NCBI GenBank assembly: GCA_943354875.1
Contig: CALRDJ010000007.1
Span: 1-32,188, forward strand
DNA length: 32,188 nucleotides
Direction: 5' to 3'
Origin: Candidatus Levybacteria bacterium GW2011_GWA1_37_16
Lineage (GTDB): Bacteria; Patescibacteriota; Microgenomatia; Levybacterales; UBA12049
The notes below the pieces were generated by a model. The model was not told the DNA's origin. It saw only the letters and a program-made list of their open reading frames with translations, and ran no database searches. Below, in pieces: positions 1 to 7,199 of this stretch (position 1 is the first letter of the stretch; each line of letters opens with the position of its first letter). The translations under genes were made by a program, and so were the position numbers.

Positions 1-2
1 AA

Positions 3-239
3 ACCATGCATATCGGATCAGAGCTGGCTGAACTGGATCTGTCACTCCGTGGACCAGGGGATTTATATGGAACCATGCAGCATGGCATGGTAAAACTAAA
101 GATAGCAAATTTTTTCGATCAGGCACTTATAAGACTCGTCAGGAATGAAGCGAATAAGATATTTCCAAATCTCGATAGCTACCCGATACTCAGAGATAAA
201 CTGCGCCTGATATCTACGGAAAACGTAACCCCAGACTAG
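3..239 (+). CDS. recG: ATP-dependent DNA helicase RecG, C-terminal end (partial)
   Basis: RecG is a monomeric superfamily 2 helicase that remodels stalled replication forks and branch-migrates Holliday junctions. Only its last ~78 codons are here; the gene runs in from the left edge. The visible peptide begins in the helicase C-terminal lobe and carries the RecG hallmark SELAELDLSLRGPGDLYGT followed by a Q-G turn and the 'KIANFFDQALI' helix. This matches the family region normally written 'DGFEIAExDLxLRGPGExxGTxQSG'. The methionine at 6 is internal, since the frame is open to the window edge. It ends on TAG with no recognisable terminator; the next 100 bases lead into a transposase remnant on the other strand. 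The reading is secure although the wedge and ATPase domains cannot be seen. Confidence 0.88.
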   Translation, partial: TMHIGSELAELDLSLRGPGDLYGTMQHGMVKLKIANFFDQALIRLVRNEANKIFPNLDSYPILRDKLRLISTENVTPD

Positions 240-337
240 GCACGATATTATTGATCATAAAACATGTTCAATATTCAGCCTCATCAGATCTCATAGTTTC
301 TTATATTAATCTCAAATCGATCAATAACCTTAATCTG

Positions 338-430
338 TCATGACATTTGCAACAGGGTGATAATCTCTATTGGTGTTTTTAAATCTATGCCAAGATGTGG
401 TCTTTCGTAATTGTATTCATGGGACCATGT
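338..430 (-). pseudogene. C-terminal remnant of an integrase-core (IS3/IS481-type) transposase
   Basis: Read on the minus strand, this stretch gives T-WSHEYNYERPHLGIDLKTP-IEIITLLQMS-stop. The 'W..eYN.eRPH..L...TP.E' pattern is the conserved C-terminal end of the DDE integrase core in IS3/IS481-like transposases. Upstream of the Trp the frame meets a stop (431-433) and homology ceases, so only about 30 codons survive. The matching insertion-sequence end should lie just left of 338; the sequence around 336-357 (tgtcatgacatttgcaacag) is a candidate terminus, but no partner inverted repeat remains to confirm it. The remnant abuts a broken FN3-protein gene on the opposite strand. The family-level call is good; the exact IS family is uncertain. 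Confidence 0.72.
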
Positions 431-888
431 TCACCTCACATTCGTTAGTGATGAATAATTTGACAGGAGGAACGCAATATCAGTACCGAGTGAGAAGTAC
501 CGATGCGAACGGAAATGTCACAACTTCTGATGTTAAATCATTTACGACCAACACTAATTCTAGTGGGGGATCAAGTCCTACAGCAAGTCCTACAGCAAGT
601 CCTACAGCAAGTCCTACACCAAAACCAGCAGGATCAGCTACTGCTACGCCAACTCCGATAAGCGGAGGCGCCACGTCTGGAGAAATTACGCCTACAACTA
701 CACCAGCGCCCACAACTATGGGGTCAAGAACTAGTAACTTAAAACTACCCTCACTCATAGGATTTACAGTAGCTATGGCCGAAGGAGTAGGGTTTATATT
801 TCTCACCAGTCTTATACTCCAAGGTGTAGGAGTTATAAAAGTCGGATTCCTAGATAAAGTCATCCGCTTCATCCTTCGCATCAACTAA
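430..888 (+). pseudogene. C-terminal fragment of an FN3-domain, Thr/Pro-rich surface protein
   Basis: The recognisable part begins about residue F430-432 and reads as the second half of a fibronectin type III-like domain, with an L-T-G-G-T-Q-Y-Q-Y-R-V-R-S-T-D motif, then 'GN' and a closing 'SFTT' strand. It is followed by a ~75-residue Ser/Pro/Thr/Ala-rich linker containing a tandem SPTA repeat, then about 45 hydrophobic residues that look like one or two membrane segments with a short basic tail (IRFILRIN). Bases 370-429 in the same frame are the antisense of the transposase remnant, so a start at 370 would be artefactual; an ATG at 427 remains possible. No signal peptide or N-terminal domains are present. 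I read it as a decayed cell-surface protein cut by an IS event; expression of the stub is possible but unsupported. Confidence 0.62.
574..621 (+). repeat. Four tandem 12-bp repeats encoding SPTA units
   Basis: The unit agtcctacagca occurs three times exactly, and a fourth time with one change (agtcctacacca). It stays in frame and encodes SPTA-SPTA-SPTA-SPTP in the linker of the FN3 fragment. Such a repeat can expand or contract in 4-residue steps without a frameshift. Confidence 0.9.
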
Positions 889-900
889 TAATTCGGAGCC

Positions 901-929
901 TTGCAGAAAAGCCAGAAATCAGGTAAAAT
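901..929 (+). promoter_or_regulatory. Promoter for rpmF (probably leaderless)
   Basis: TTGCAG (901-906) and TAAAAT (924-929) are separated by 17 bases, a near-consensus housekeeping-sigma promoter. The expected start point, 6-8 bases past the -10 box, falls at 935-937, on the rpmF ATG at 936. No Shine-Dalgarno site fits in the six intervening bases, so the mRNA is probably leaderless. Confidence 0.65.
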
Positions 930-935
930 ACTTCC

Positions 936-1157
936 ATGCCACAGGAGCCAAAGAAAAGACATTCACGAGCTAGACAAGGAAAACGCAGGCACGCGATTAA
1001 TCTGACCGTAACGCGTGGTATGGCGTGTTCTAATTGTGGAAAAGCATCGCTTCCACACACAGTGTGCAAAAACTGCGGATATTATGATGGTCGTCAAGTT
1101 TTAGCAATCAATAAAACCACAGTCAGAAAAATCTCGAAAGAAGAAGCAAGCGCATAA
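936..1157 (+). CDS. rpmF: Large ribosomal subunit protein bL32
   Basis: This 73-residue basic protein belongs to the 50S subunit, near the peptidyl-transferase region. The start MPQEPKKRHSRARQGKRRHA is the classic bL32 N-terminus (family pattern 'MAVPKrktSksRrdmRRah'). It keeps four zinc-ligand cysteines as two CxxC pairs, CSNC near residue 32 and CKNC near residue 46, so this is the zinc-binding form. It opens the operon rpmF-nusB-rnc-rpsP-khpA-trmD, with nusB 15 bases downstream. The ATG at 936 fits both the family N-terminus and the promoter. Confidence is high. Confidence 0.95.
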   Translation: MPQEPKKRHSRARQGKRRHAINLTVTRGMACSNCGKASLPHTVCKNCGYYDGRQVLAINKTTVRKISKEEASA

Positions 1158-1172
1158 TATCATCGTATCCTA

Positions 1173-1535
1173 ATGAAGAACCCCTTAGACCCACGACACC
1201 AAAAACGACAAAAATTAGTCGAAGAATTATTTAAAATCGACTTTCATAAACAACCCATCGGAAAAGAAACCCAAGAGATATTAACCAATCAAAAAGCTAT
1301 CGATGAAGCTATCCACAAAGTGGCAGTAGAGTTTCCTATCGATAAGATAAATAAAATAGATTTGGCAATTTTACGTCTAGCAGTCTATGAACTACTCATC
1401 GAAAAAAAGGAACCACCTAAAGTGGTTATAGATGAAGCCATAGAATTGGCGAAAGAATATGGAGGAGATACGAGCCCGGCCTTTGTAAACGGAGCGCTCG
1501 GAAATATCATAACAAATGGATCTACCAACCTTTAA
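1173..1535 (+). CDS. nusB: Transcription antitermination factor NusB
   Basis: NusB is an all-helical RNA-binding protein that pairs with S10 (NusE) on boxA RNA to prevent premature termination in rRNA operons. The 120-residue product has the usual family end: '[18 protein letters not shown]', a '[17 protein letters not shown]' helix, then 'FVNGALGNI'. The N-terminal arginine-rich region is shorter than in the ~139-residue E. coli protein, giving a compact but complete fold. Its 3' end overlaps rnc by 20 bases, which suggests translational coupling. Pairing NusB with RNase III in one transcript makes sense, since both act on rRNA precursors. Confidence 0.93.
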   Translation: MKNPLDPRHQKRQKLVEELFKIDFHKQPIGKETQEILTNQKAIDEAIHKVAVEFPIDKINKIDLAILRLAVYELLIEKKEPPKVVIDEAIELAKEYGGDTSPAFVNGALGNIITNGSTNL

Positions 1536-2175
1536 AAACCCTAAATTATTAGAACAAGCGTTTATTCATCGATCGTTTTTAAATGAAACGAAGGATAAGC
1601 TAGAGAGTAACGAGCGACTTGAGTTCTTAGGCGATAGTGTTATTTCATTTGTCGTATCCCAATACCTCTACAATAGCTACCCAGAATACAAAGAAGGAGT
1701 TTTGACAAATATCCGTGCGCTTATGGTAAATACCGGGAGCTTGGCACAAGTTGCGAAAGAATTAGAATTTGGTAAAAGACTTCAGTTATCACACGGGGAA
1801 GAAGAATCAAAAGGCAGAGAAAATGAATCACTATTGGCCAACTGCTTCGAAGCATTTGTCGGAGCTCTCTATCTAGACAGTGGTACCGAAGCGGTAGAGA
1901 CATTTCTAAAACCAGTGCTTCTGGTAAAAGTAGAGCAAATCGTAACGCGAAAAACATTTAAAGATCCCAAGAGCCTTTTACAAGAAAAGATCCAAGCCCA
2001 AAAACAGAAATCTCCACTCTATAAAGTCATGGAAGAAGTAGGTCCTCCACACGCACGAACCTTCACCGTGGGCGTGTATATCGACGATACTCTTATAGGG
2101 AAAGGCCATGGCACATCCAAGCAAAAAGCTCAGGAAGAAGCAGCGAAACACGCACTTGAGAACGAGCTCAAATAA
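1516..2175 (+). CDS. rnc: Ribonuclease III
   Basis: RNase III cleaves double-stranded RNA, maturing rRNA precursors and processing structured mRNAs. The 219-residue product has the endonuclease domain with signature [10 protein letters not shown] (residues 32-41, metal ligands E33, E36, D40), a second acidic patch (E60), the '[14 protein letters not shown]' segment with catalytic E112, and a C-terminal double-stranded-RNA-binding domain (about 146-219, ending '[19 protein letters not shown]'). The residue three before E112 is Asn109, where E. coli has Asp114; the main catalytic Glu is kept, so activity is still expected. It overlaps nusB, and its 3' end hosts the rpsP promoter. The palindromic repeats elsewhere in the window could be substrates. 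Confidence 0.95.
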   Translation: MDLPTFKNPKLLEQAFIHRSFLNETKDKLESNERLEFLGDSVISFVVSQYLYNSYPEYKEGVLTNIRALMVNTGSLAQVAKELEFGKRLQLSHGEEESKGRENESLLANCFEAFVGALYLDSGTEAVETFLKPVLLVKVEQIVTRKTFKDPKSLLQEKIQAQKQKSPLYKVMEEVGPPHARTFTVGVYIDDTLIGKGHGTSKQKAQEEAAKHALENELK

Positions 2176-2184
2176 TGGTACAAT
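2156..2184 (+). promoter_or_regulatory. Internal promoter for rpsP inside the end of rnc (leaderless)
   Basis: TTGAGA (2156-2161) and TACAAT (2179-2184) are spaced by 17 bases. The expected start point (about 2191) coincides with the rpsP ATG at 2192. The promoter lies across the rnc stop codon, so rpsP-khpA can be transcribed separately from the upstream genes. Confidence 0.62.
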
Positions 2185-2191
2185 ATTGCTT

Positions 2192-2419
2192 ATGTCACTC
2201 GTAATTAGACTTACCAGTATGGGGAAAAAAGGCGAAAGACGATTTCGCGTAGTTGTCGCGGAAAAACGAAGTCGCAGAGACGGAAGACCAGTTGAAGCAC
2301 TCGGTTGGTATGAAAAAGGTCCAGCAGGCAAGAAAGCTATAAATACCGAACGCGCCAAGTACTGGATATCTCAAGGAGCTAGGGCAAGCGCTACCGTGGA
2401 AAAACTTATAAACGCATGA
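2192..2419 (+). CDS. rpsP: Small ribosomal subunit protein bS16
   Basis: bS16 binds 16S rRNA early in 30S assembly. The 75-residue product opens MSLVIRLTSMGKKGERRFRV, a very good match to the bS16 start 'MvkIRLkRmGkKkrPfYRIVVaDsR', and continues 'KRSRRDGRPVEALGWYEKG' to 'YWISQGARASATVEKLI', the standard C-terminal helix. An in-frame ATG at 2108 would add 28 residues from within rnc; the family N-terminus and the promoter both favour 2192. Its TGA overlaps the khpA start by 4 bases (ATGA). Confidence 0.94.
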   Translation: MSLVIRLTSMGKKGERRFRVVVAEKRSRRDGRPVEALGWYEKGPAGKKAINTERAKYWISQGARASATVEKLINA

Positions 2420-2694
2420 AAGATACATTAACCGCACTCATCGTCTCCATAGTCGACCAAAAAGATAGTGTCGTGGTCGAAGAACAAATAGGCGAAGAGG
2501 GTATAATTAATTTTATCGTTACCGTAGCACCAGAAGAAATGGGAAAAATTATCGGCAAAGAAGGAAAGGTCATCAGAGCACTGCGAAACGTGATGAAAAT
2601 CCCAGCGATGAAAGAGGGGAAACGAATCAACATATCACTTACTGATACCAACCCACCAGCCGAATCAGAACAAGTCATCGAACCAAGCGCCTAA
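2416..2694 (+). CDS. khpA: KH-domain RNA-binding protein KhpA (YlqC family)
   Basis: This 92-residue protein is essentially one KH domain. The G-x-x-G RNA-binding loop is visible as KIIGKEGKVIRALRN (about residues 43-57). KhpA proteins bind many RNAs, and in Gram-positive bacteria pair with KhpB/Jag to influence cell division and elongation. The position after rpsP is the conserved location of this gene, usually followed by rimM and trmD. Here rimM is absent and trmD follows after 52 bases with its own likely promoter. The start overlaps the rpsP stop (ATGA), so the two are translationally coupled. Confidence 0.9.
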   Translation: MKDTLTALIVSIVDQKDSVVVEEQIGEEGIINFIVTVAPEEMGKIIGKEGKVIRALRNVMKIPAMKEGKRINISLTDTNPPAESEQVIEPSA

Positions 2695-2707
2695 TAAAAC
2701 CCACGAG

Positions 2708-2737
2708 TTTATACCTCATATATCTGCGTGATACACT
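2708..2737 (+). promoter_or_regulatory. Probable extended -10 promoter for trmD
   Basis: TACACT (2732-2737) is preceded by TGA, giving an extended -10 element. A weak -35-like TTTATA (2708-2713) sits 18 bases upstream. The expected start is near 2744, only about three bases before the ATG at 2747, so the leader would be almost absent. Confidence 0.45.
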
Positions 2738-2746
2738 ATCTGTACT

Positions 2747-3421
2747 ATGAAAATAACTATACTTACCTTATTTCCTGAAATGCTCGCAGGACCGTTTGAT
2801 CATTCGATTATAAAACGCGCACGTGAAGACGGAAAGCTTACCATCGAATACGTACATATTCGAGATTTTGGTATAGGAACCCATAAGATGGCTGACGATA
2901 AGCCGTATGGCGGGGGAGTAGGAATGGTGCTTCGTGCAGACGTGGTAATTCCAGCTATTCAAAAATCGAAATGTAGTAGTGCATGTAATGAAAAAATATT
3001 TCTCATGGATGCTGGCGGTGAAAAATTTACCCAAAAAATAGCTCAAGACCTCTCAATTCTTGATCATCTAATCCTTATCTGCGGACACTATGAGGGAGTC
3101 GATGAACGAGTAGTGGAGTATATTGACGGGAAAATCTCTATCGGCGACTATATACTTACTGGCGGTGAATTACCCGCCATGGTGATAACTGATGCGGTAT
3201 GTCGACTAATTCCAGGAATCCTAGGAAAGGACGATTCGTCAAAAGAGGAATCATTTTCTGAAGGACTACTCGAGTATCCTCACTATACAAGACCTGAAAT
3301 CTTTGATGAAAAGAAAGTTCCAGAAATATTACTCTCAGGAAATCATTCAAAAATTAACGAGTGGAGAAAAGAACAGCAAATAAATCGTACGAAAAAAATT
3401 CGTCCAGACCTTCTATCCTAA
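2747..3421 (+). CDS. trmD: tRNA (guanine-N1-)-methyltransferase TrmD
   Basis: TrmD uses S-adenosylmethionine to methylate G37 next to the anticodon, preventing +1 frameshifts. The 224-residue product shows the family start MKITILTLFPEML, the SPOUT trefoil-knot region ('LILICGHYEGVDERV', then 'ISIGDYILTGGELPAMVITDAV') and the C-terminal end 'LLSGNHSKINEWRKEQ' to 'RTKKIRPDLL'. All are canonical and the length is normal. The stop codon overlaps that of the convergent pilO on the other strand (shared CTAA, 3418-3421), leaving no room for a terminator between the two operons. Confidence 0.96.
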   Translation: MKITILTLFPEMLAGPFDHSIIKRAREDGKLTIEYVHIRDFGIGTHKMADDKPYGGGVGMVLRADVVIPAIQKSKCSSACNEKIFLMDAGGEKFTQKIAQDLSILDHLILICGHYEGVDERVVEYIDGKISIGDYILTGGELPAMVITDAVCRLIPGILGKDDSSKEESFSEGLLEYPHYTRPEIFDEKKVPEILLSGNHSKINEWRKEQQINRTKKIRPDLLS

Positions 3422-4134
3422 CGAGAAGCAGATACCGTAGCTGTTTTAGTAGTCAGAGTATTCACCGCTTTCGCTTCCACTTGCCAATCAGATAATTTTT
3501 TTAACAAATCTTTATCGCTTTGTGTTATCGGTCGAAGAGGAACCGTATAATCAACCCGAAGCGGAGGCAACGATCGGTAATAAAAAAGGAGCCGAAGAGT
3601 AGAGGATCCAGAATCTGATTGAATAGTAGCTACAGAAGATAACGGCGAAGTCTTAGATAAAAGCGCTAAGAACTTCCTCGCACCGTCCGGCCCTGCCTGG
3701 ATAGTTAGCACCAAAGGGATCGATGGGGTCTCTGGAGAACCAGCCTGAGGCTTTAACAAACCTACCTGAAACGAATAGTCTGCCACACTCACGCCTGTCA
3801 CACTCGATGCGGCACTAATCGCATTAACAATGCCAGCGAAATCTTTCTCTGAAGGCAATGCCTGGAGTACCAGCTGTAAATCATCTGCTGTGTCATCCAT
3901 AGAGCTCAATATATTTAAATTACTTTGAAGCGTTGCTATCTTCTCCTGCTCTAGCGTCAAACGTTCTTTTGATGAGAAAAAATCAGATATCTGTCCTACG
4001 ACGACAAAGAGAAATACTAGTATGCTCACCAGTATTACGATCACTGGAATCAGGTATACCTTGTGGCGAAGATATAAGATTCGCCACGTTCCTGAATCAA
4101 AATTAAATTTTATCTTACTTAAGTCTGTATTCAT
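3418..4134 (-). CDS. pilO: Type IV pilus alignment protein PilO-like
   Basis: This is the last gene of the pilus cluster. The 238-residue product has a short cytoplasmic N-terminus, one transmembrane segment (about residues 26-50, 'VYLIPVIVILVSILVFLFVVVG'), a coiled-coil stretch ('KERLTLEQEKIATLQSNLNIL') and an extracytoplasmic alpha/beta domain, the architecture of PilO in the PilM-PilN-PilO inner-membrane platform. Sequence conservation in this family is low, so the call rests on architecture and on lying directly after pilM and pilN. It overlaps pilN by 4 bases. The Thr/Ala/Ser-rich end is unstructured. No PilP or PilQ follows, unlike in diderm systems. Confidence 0.78.
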   Translation of the reverse strand: MNTDLSKIKFNFDSGTWRILYLRHKVYLIPVIVILVSILVFLFVVVGQISDFFSSKERLTLEQEKIATLQSNLNILSSMDDTADDLQLVLQALPSEKDFAGIVNAISAASSVTGVSVADYSFQVGLLKPQAGSPETPSIPLVLTIQAGPDGARKFLALLSKTSPLSSVATIQSDSGSSTLRLLFYYRSLPPLRVDYTVPLRPITQSDKDLLKKLSDWQVEAKAVNTLTTKTATVSASR

Positions 4135-4670
4135 GGTATCTGCGCTAATATGGTAACGGTATAGACCCCCCGACCACTTTCAAATGCCACATCAGACAAA
4201 ATAATTCGCTTAAATAGCTTCTGATCTTCGGCCAGTTTTGATATATTGTCGATATAGGTATTAATACTGAGAAGAGAACGCGAAGAAACAGTGAGCGTGA
4301 GTGTCTTTACCGTCTTCTCGCTCAGCACAAACCCATCTACGATGGTGCCACTTCCTGCCTGTCTTAGTAAGATATCCATGTAATTACCATAATCAGTCCT
4401 CTTGGAAAGAAGTGAAGAGATACTATTTAATCTCTCACCGGTTACCATATAGGTATTCGCCCGTTTATCGTAAGTAGAAAGACTTGCGAGTAATTGCTTC
4501 TCTCGCTCTACCAGCTGAGACAAGGGAGACTGAATATTAAGAAAAAAAAGAGCACCTGAAGAAGCAGTTACTAAAAACATCAAGCCAATTGCGACATATC
4601 TGGTGATAGTAAGCGCTCTTTGTTGTCCAGCTCCTGACTGCTGTTGTGGTAATAAATTAATTTCACTCAT
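4131..4670 (-). CDS. pilN: Type IV pilus alignment protein PilN
   Basis: The product starts MSEINLLPQQQ. The 'INLLP' motif is the segment by which PilN docks in the groove of PilM. A single transmembrane helix follows (about 25-46, 'YVAIGLMFLVTASSGALFFL'), then a coiled coil ('PLSQLVEREKQLLASLSTY') and a ferredoxin-like periplasmic domain ending 'YTVTILAQIP'. Length (179 aa) and layout match PilN/Fimbrial_PilN. The start overlaps the end of pilM by 8 bases and the stop overlaps pilO by 4, so pilM-N-O form one coupled block. Confidence 0.88.
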   Translation of the reverse strand: MSEINLLPQQQSGAGQQRALTITRYVAIGLMFLVTASSGALFFLNIQSPLSQLVEREKQLLASLSTYDKRANTYMVTGERLNSISSLLSKRTDYGNYMDILLRQAGSGTIVDGFVLSEKTVKTLTLTVSSRSLLSINTYIDNISKLAEDQKLFKRIILSDVAFESGRGVYTVTILAQIP

Positions 4671-5694
4671 GTTTCATAGCTAATCCCACTGCTATCGTAT
4701 AATCAGGTGCACTATCAAGTATCTCCTTGGGCACTTCCTGAGAAGCCAAAACCTTCCATGGATTTCCCATAGCTGCCTCTATGCCAGCATTTTGTGCGAA
4801 GAATATTCCGATTCCAGGAAGCTTCGCGGTTCCTCCCGAAAGGAGAATTTGGGTAATCGGTGTTTCTGATTTATATTTCTCAGCATAAAATGCGAGAGCC
4901 TTCTTAACTTCTGAAAGAACTGAAAGTAGAATCGGCTCACTCGCTTTTCCAATCTTACCCTCAAACGTTTTAGATGAATATCCATATACTCGCTTATACT
5001 CTTCTGCTTGACTCGCAGTAAACCCAAAGTCAGAAGCAATTGCACGAGTAATCGCTATTCCTCCTACGGGAATAAAGTAAGTGAATATCACCATTCCTTC
5101 TTTTATGATAGAAAGAAGAGTACCGATAGCTCCTATGTGTACGATAAGGGTGTTTGGCAATCCTTCTCCAAAGATGAGCGCACGTATAACTGCAGTGATT
5201 TCAGTCTCAACATTTTGAATCGATAATCCTGCCAAGGCCATTACATGTTGATATTTATTAATAAGTGCTGTAGGCGCTCCGACGAGCAACACCTGCATTT
5301 TGGTATTCGGCTCACCTGCTTTTGGCTGATGCAAAATTTTCCAATCCAGAGTCACTGAGGGAAGGGGAACGGGAATATATTGTTCTGCTTCCCAATATAT
5401 GGCTGATGCCAATTCACTCTCAGATAGTACCGGCATATCCAAAACGCGGGTGTACACTTGGTTTTCTGGTAGTGCGATGTTTACTATTTTTGATGAAACT
5501 TTGGCTTCTGCTACTAATGCAGCAATACTCTGTGCCATAGCTTCCTGATCCAGAGGGGACTCTGACAGCATACCCTTTTCTGGCGTAGGAGATACCGCAG
5601 CTGCCTCCAGTACATACCCCTCTCCCGAAGGGTTTAGCGAAACCAGCTTCATCGTGGTACCCCCTATATCAAGACCGAATGCTTTTTGACTCAT
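4663..5694 (-). CDS. pilM: Type IV pilus actin-like ATPase PilM
   Basis: PilM is a cytoplasmic actin-fold protein that binds ATP and the PilN tail, linking the motors to the membrane platform. The 343-residue product opens MSQKAFGLDIGGTTMKLVSL, the phosphate-1 motif of the actin/FtsA superfamily. It continues with 'SAIYWEAEQYIPVPL' (the PilM-specific 'ExxxYIP' segment), 'TLIVHIGAIGTLLSI' (phosphate 2) and 'ILLSGGTAKLPGI' (adenosine motif). In many relatives the phosphate-2 Asp reads 'vDIGa'; here it is 'VHIGA', so ATP hydrolysis may be weak. The start overlaps the stop of the PilX-like gene by 4 bases. Confidence 0.93.
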   Translation of the reverse strand: MSQKAFGLDIGGTTMKLVSLNPSGEGYVLEAAAVSPTPEKGMLSESPLDQEAMAQSIAALVAEAKVSSKIVNIALPENQVYTRVLDMPVLSESELASAIYWEAEQYIPVPLPSVTLDWKILHQPKAGEPNTKMQVLLVGAPTALINKYQHVMALAGLSIQNVETEITAVIRALIFGEGLPNTLIVHIGAIGTLLSIIKEGMVIFTYFIPVGGIAITRAIASDFGFTASQAEEYKRVYGYSSKTFEGKIGKASEPILLSVLSEVKKALAFYAEKYKSETPITQILLSGGTAKLPGIGIFFAQNAGIEAAMGNPWKVLASQEVPKEILDSAPDYTIAVGLAMKHE

Positions 5695-6533
5695 GGTTTT
5701 GGTGAAAAAAGAACACTAGGTGAAAATTCAGATGGAACCTCAGGATAACCCTGGAAAAATGCTATTTTTCGAGACGTTGTACCAGAAGTACCCACCGAAT
5801 CAATAGTACTGCCTTGTGCAGGCAATTCGCTATTTCCAGAAACAGCAATTTGTACCTTCGAGTAAAGGGGCATAATGCGCATAATAAGTCCTGATGTTAC
5901 TGCAATCGTTGACTTAAATTGATAGCTTCGTCCCGATATCGTCCCTCCGCCTCCAGAAACATAGGTAAAATTATTTACCGCAGTACGCGCGTTACAGGGA
6001 TCCAGTGCATAATGCTGAGAAACAGGTGCAGTCTTCGTTCCAGAAATAAGTACCAACTCCAATGCTGCCATAGAATTAACGGACACGCTGGGATCACATA
6101 CATCGCTACTTGATCCCCAATACACGGTCAGATTTCCACTCCAAGGATTCAAATAAATCTTTGATGGGTCAGCTGAGTAATCTGATAACCAAAGTGTTAC
6201 CGCATCATCCCGTAAAATAGTATTTCCACCATAGAGAGGAAACTCTGTGCCCCTTACAGTCGAAATGCTTACCTGCGCTATGACAGAATTATTATCAAAC
6301 TGCTTTGCTGTCGAGATACCACGTCCGGTTTTTGCTGCTTGCTCCACACCTGCTTCGGCAGCAGAGAAAGCACGTTGGGAATTTTCTTCTTCTGAGGCCG
6401 TACGAAGATTTGTAATAGACCGTGAAACAAGAGATAGCCCTACAGTAAGCGACACAACCATCACAAGCACTACAATTAAGAGCGCTTGTCCCTTCTCTTG
6501 TTCAAATGACCCACTTAAATTACCACGAACCAT
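5691..6533 (-). CDS. PilX-like minor pilus assembly protein
   Basis: The 280-residue product has a hydrophilic leader with a class III-like cleavage site (EQEKG followed by QALLIVVLVMVVSLTVGLSL). It then shows the PilX N-terminal pattern 'RSITNLRTASEEENSQRAFSAAEAGVEQA', the signature of PilX/PilX_N minor pilins that sit at the pilus tip and promote assembly. The usual Glu at +5 is missing, as is common in PilX/GspK-like tip subunits. The rest is beta-rich with few cysteines. It has its own promoter 16 bases upstream and is coupled by a 4-base overlap to pilM, so it heads the pilX-M-N-O unit. The start at 6533 has an AAGGA at a workable distance. Confidence 0.75.
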   Translation of the reverse strand: MVRGNLSGSFEQEKGQALLIVVLVMVVSLTVGLSLVSRSITNLRTASEEENSQRAFSAAEAGVEQAAKTGRGISTAKQFDNNSVIAQVSISTVRGTEFPLYGGNTILRDDAVTLWLSDYSADPSKIYLNPWSGNLTVYWGSSSDVCDPSVSVNSMAALELVLISGTKTAPVSQHYALDPCNARTAVNNFTYVSGGGGTISGRSYQFKSTIAVTSGLIMRIMPLYSKVQIAVSGNSELPAQGSTIDSVGTSGTTSRKIAFFQGYPEVPSEFSPSVLFSPKP

Positions 6534-6555
6534 AGGCAGGAATTATCCTTATTTA

Positions 6556-6585
6556 AGAGTATCAACGACGGAGTATTTCTGTCAA
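6556..6585 (-). promoter_or_regulatory. Promoter for the pilX-pilM-pilN-pilO unit
   Basis: On the minus strand, TTGACA (6585-6580) is followed after 18 bases by TACTCT (6561-6556), which is preceded by TGA (extended -10). The expected start is near 6549. The 16-base leader carries AAGGAT, a Shine-Dalgarno-like site, before the ATG at 6533. Confidence 0.62.
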
Positions 6586-6593
6586 TGACGCAG

Positions 6594-7199
6594 CTACCTA
6601 TTTATATTTCTCATACTTACTGAGGACTGAAAGTCAATTGTTCCTTGATTTTCTTGAAGCTGTACGGTACCACCGCTCGTAGCTGAAAGTGATAGGCTGA
6701 TATTAATAGTAGGGTAATTTGATAATGTGGGACGAAGACAAGTTATAGTGCAGGAATCTATGTGAACAGCTGCCGTATCCACTAAAGAAGCGCTATTGGA
6801 TGATACACCAGCAGTTGAACAAGAGAAAACTGTTTGTTCGTCATCAAACGAGGTTATCTTAATATACTTGTAATCAACCGGTGTGGGGGTTGGAGTAGGG
6901 GTTAAGGAACCACTCGTAGCGCCACAGAGAGTTGTATAGGTCACATTGTCCGTACTTACCCCATCAAAGCTCCTCGCATCTCGAAGCATTTTCGCCATCT
7001 GCCTCGTCGCATATACACCATTTTGTCTGACCACCGCTAATGCATTCGTTTTATTATTTCCTCTTAATACTCCAAATAAAATAGTTCCTATTATTCCTCC
7101 GATAGTCACTAATACGACCATAACAGCGAGCAACTCCACGAGAGTAAAACCCCCTTGTGAAACTTTTAACTTTGAACTTTTAACTTTGACCTTCATCAT
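6594..7199 (-). CDS. PilW-like minor prepilin
   Basis: A 201-residue prepilin with a basic leader ending SQGG, then FTLVELLAVMVVLVTIGGII: Gly at -1, Phe at +1, Glu at +5, and a ~20-residue hydrophobic helix. The body matches the PilW-like minor-pilin pattern ('RQNGVYATRQMAKMLRDARSF') with a beta-rich C-terminus. A TPTPTPTP linker lies near residue 104 and four to five cysteines near the middle. The leader KVKVKSSKLKVSQ is encoded by heptanucleotide repeats at 7161-7188. The start overlaps the upstream PilV-like gene by 4 bases. Confidence is high for prepilin and moderate for the PilW subtype. Confidence 0.8.
   Translation of the reverse strand: MMKVKVKSSKLKVSQGGFTLVELLAVMVVLVTIGGIIGTILFGVLRGNNKTNALAVVRQNGVYATRQMAKMLRDARSFDGVSTDNVTYTTLCGATSGSLTPTPTPTPVDYKYIKITSFDDEQTVFSCSTAGVSSNSASLVDTAAVHIDSCTITCLRPTLSNYPTINISLSLSATSGGTVQLQENQGTIDFQSSVSMRNINR
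7161..7188 (-). repeat. Heptanucleotide repeat, four units, coding for a prepilin leader
   Basis: On the plus strand the unit AACTTT[T/G] occurs four times in tandem (two perfect copies of a 14-mer). On the coding strand it translates to the Lys/Val/Ser leader of the PilW-like prepilin. A related array, AAACTT[T/A]-like, lies at 13215-13242 in another prepilin leader. Confidence 0.85.

Noticed and set aside
336-345. TGTCATGACA in the transposase remnant as another palindromic element
   Set aside because: It resembles the element termini but coincides with the transposase Met-Ser-stop codons and lacks the two-hairpin body. It is more likely the IS end itself or chance.
574-621. Short regular repeats suggesting a CRISPR array
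   Set aside because: The 12-bp units are directly adjacent with no spacers and are in frame within a Ser/Pro/Thr linker. No cas genes are present.
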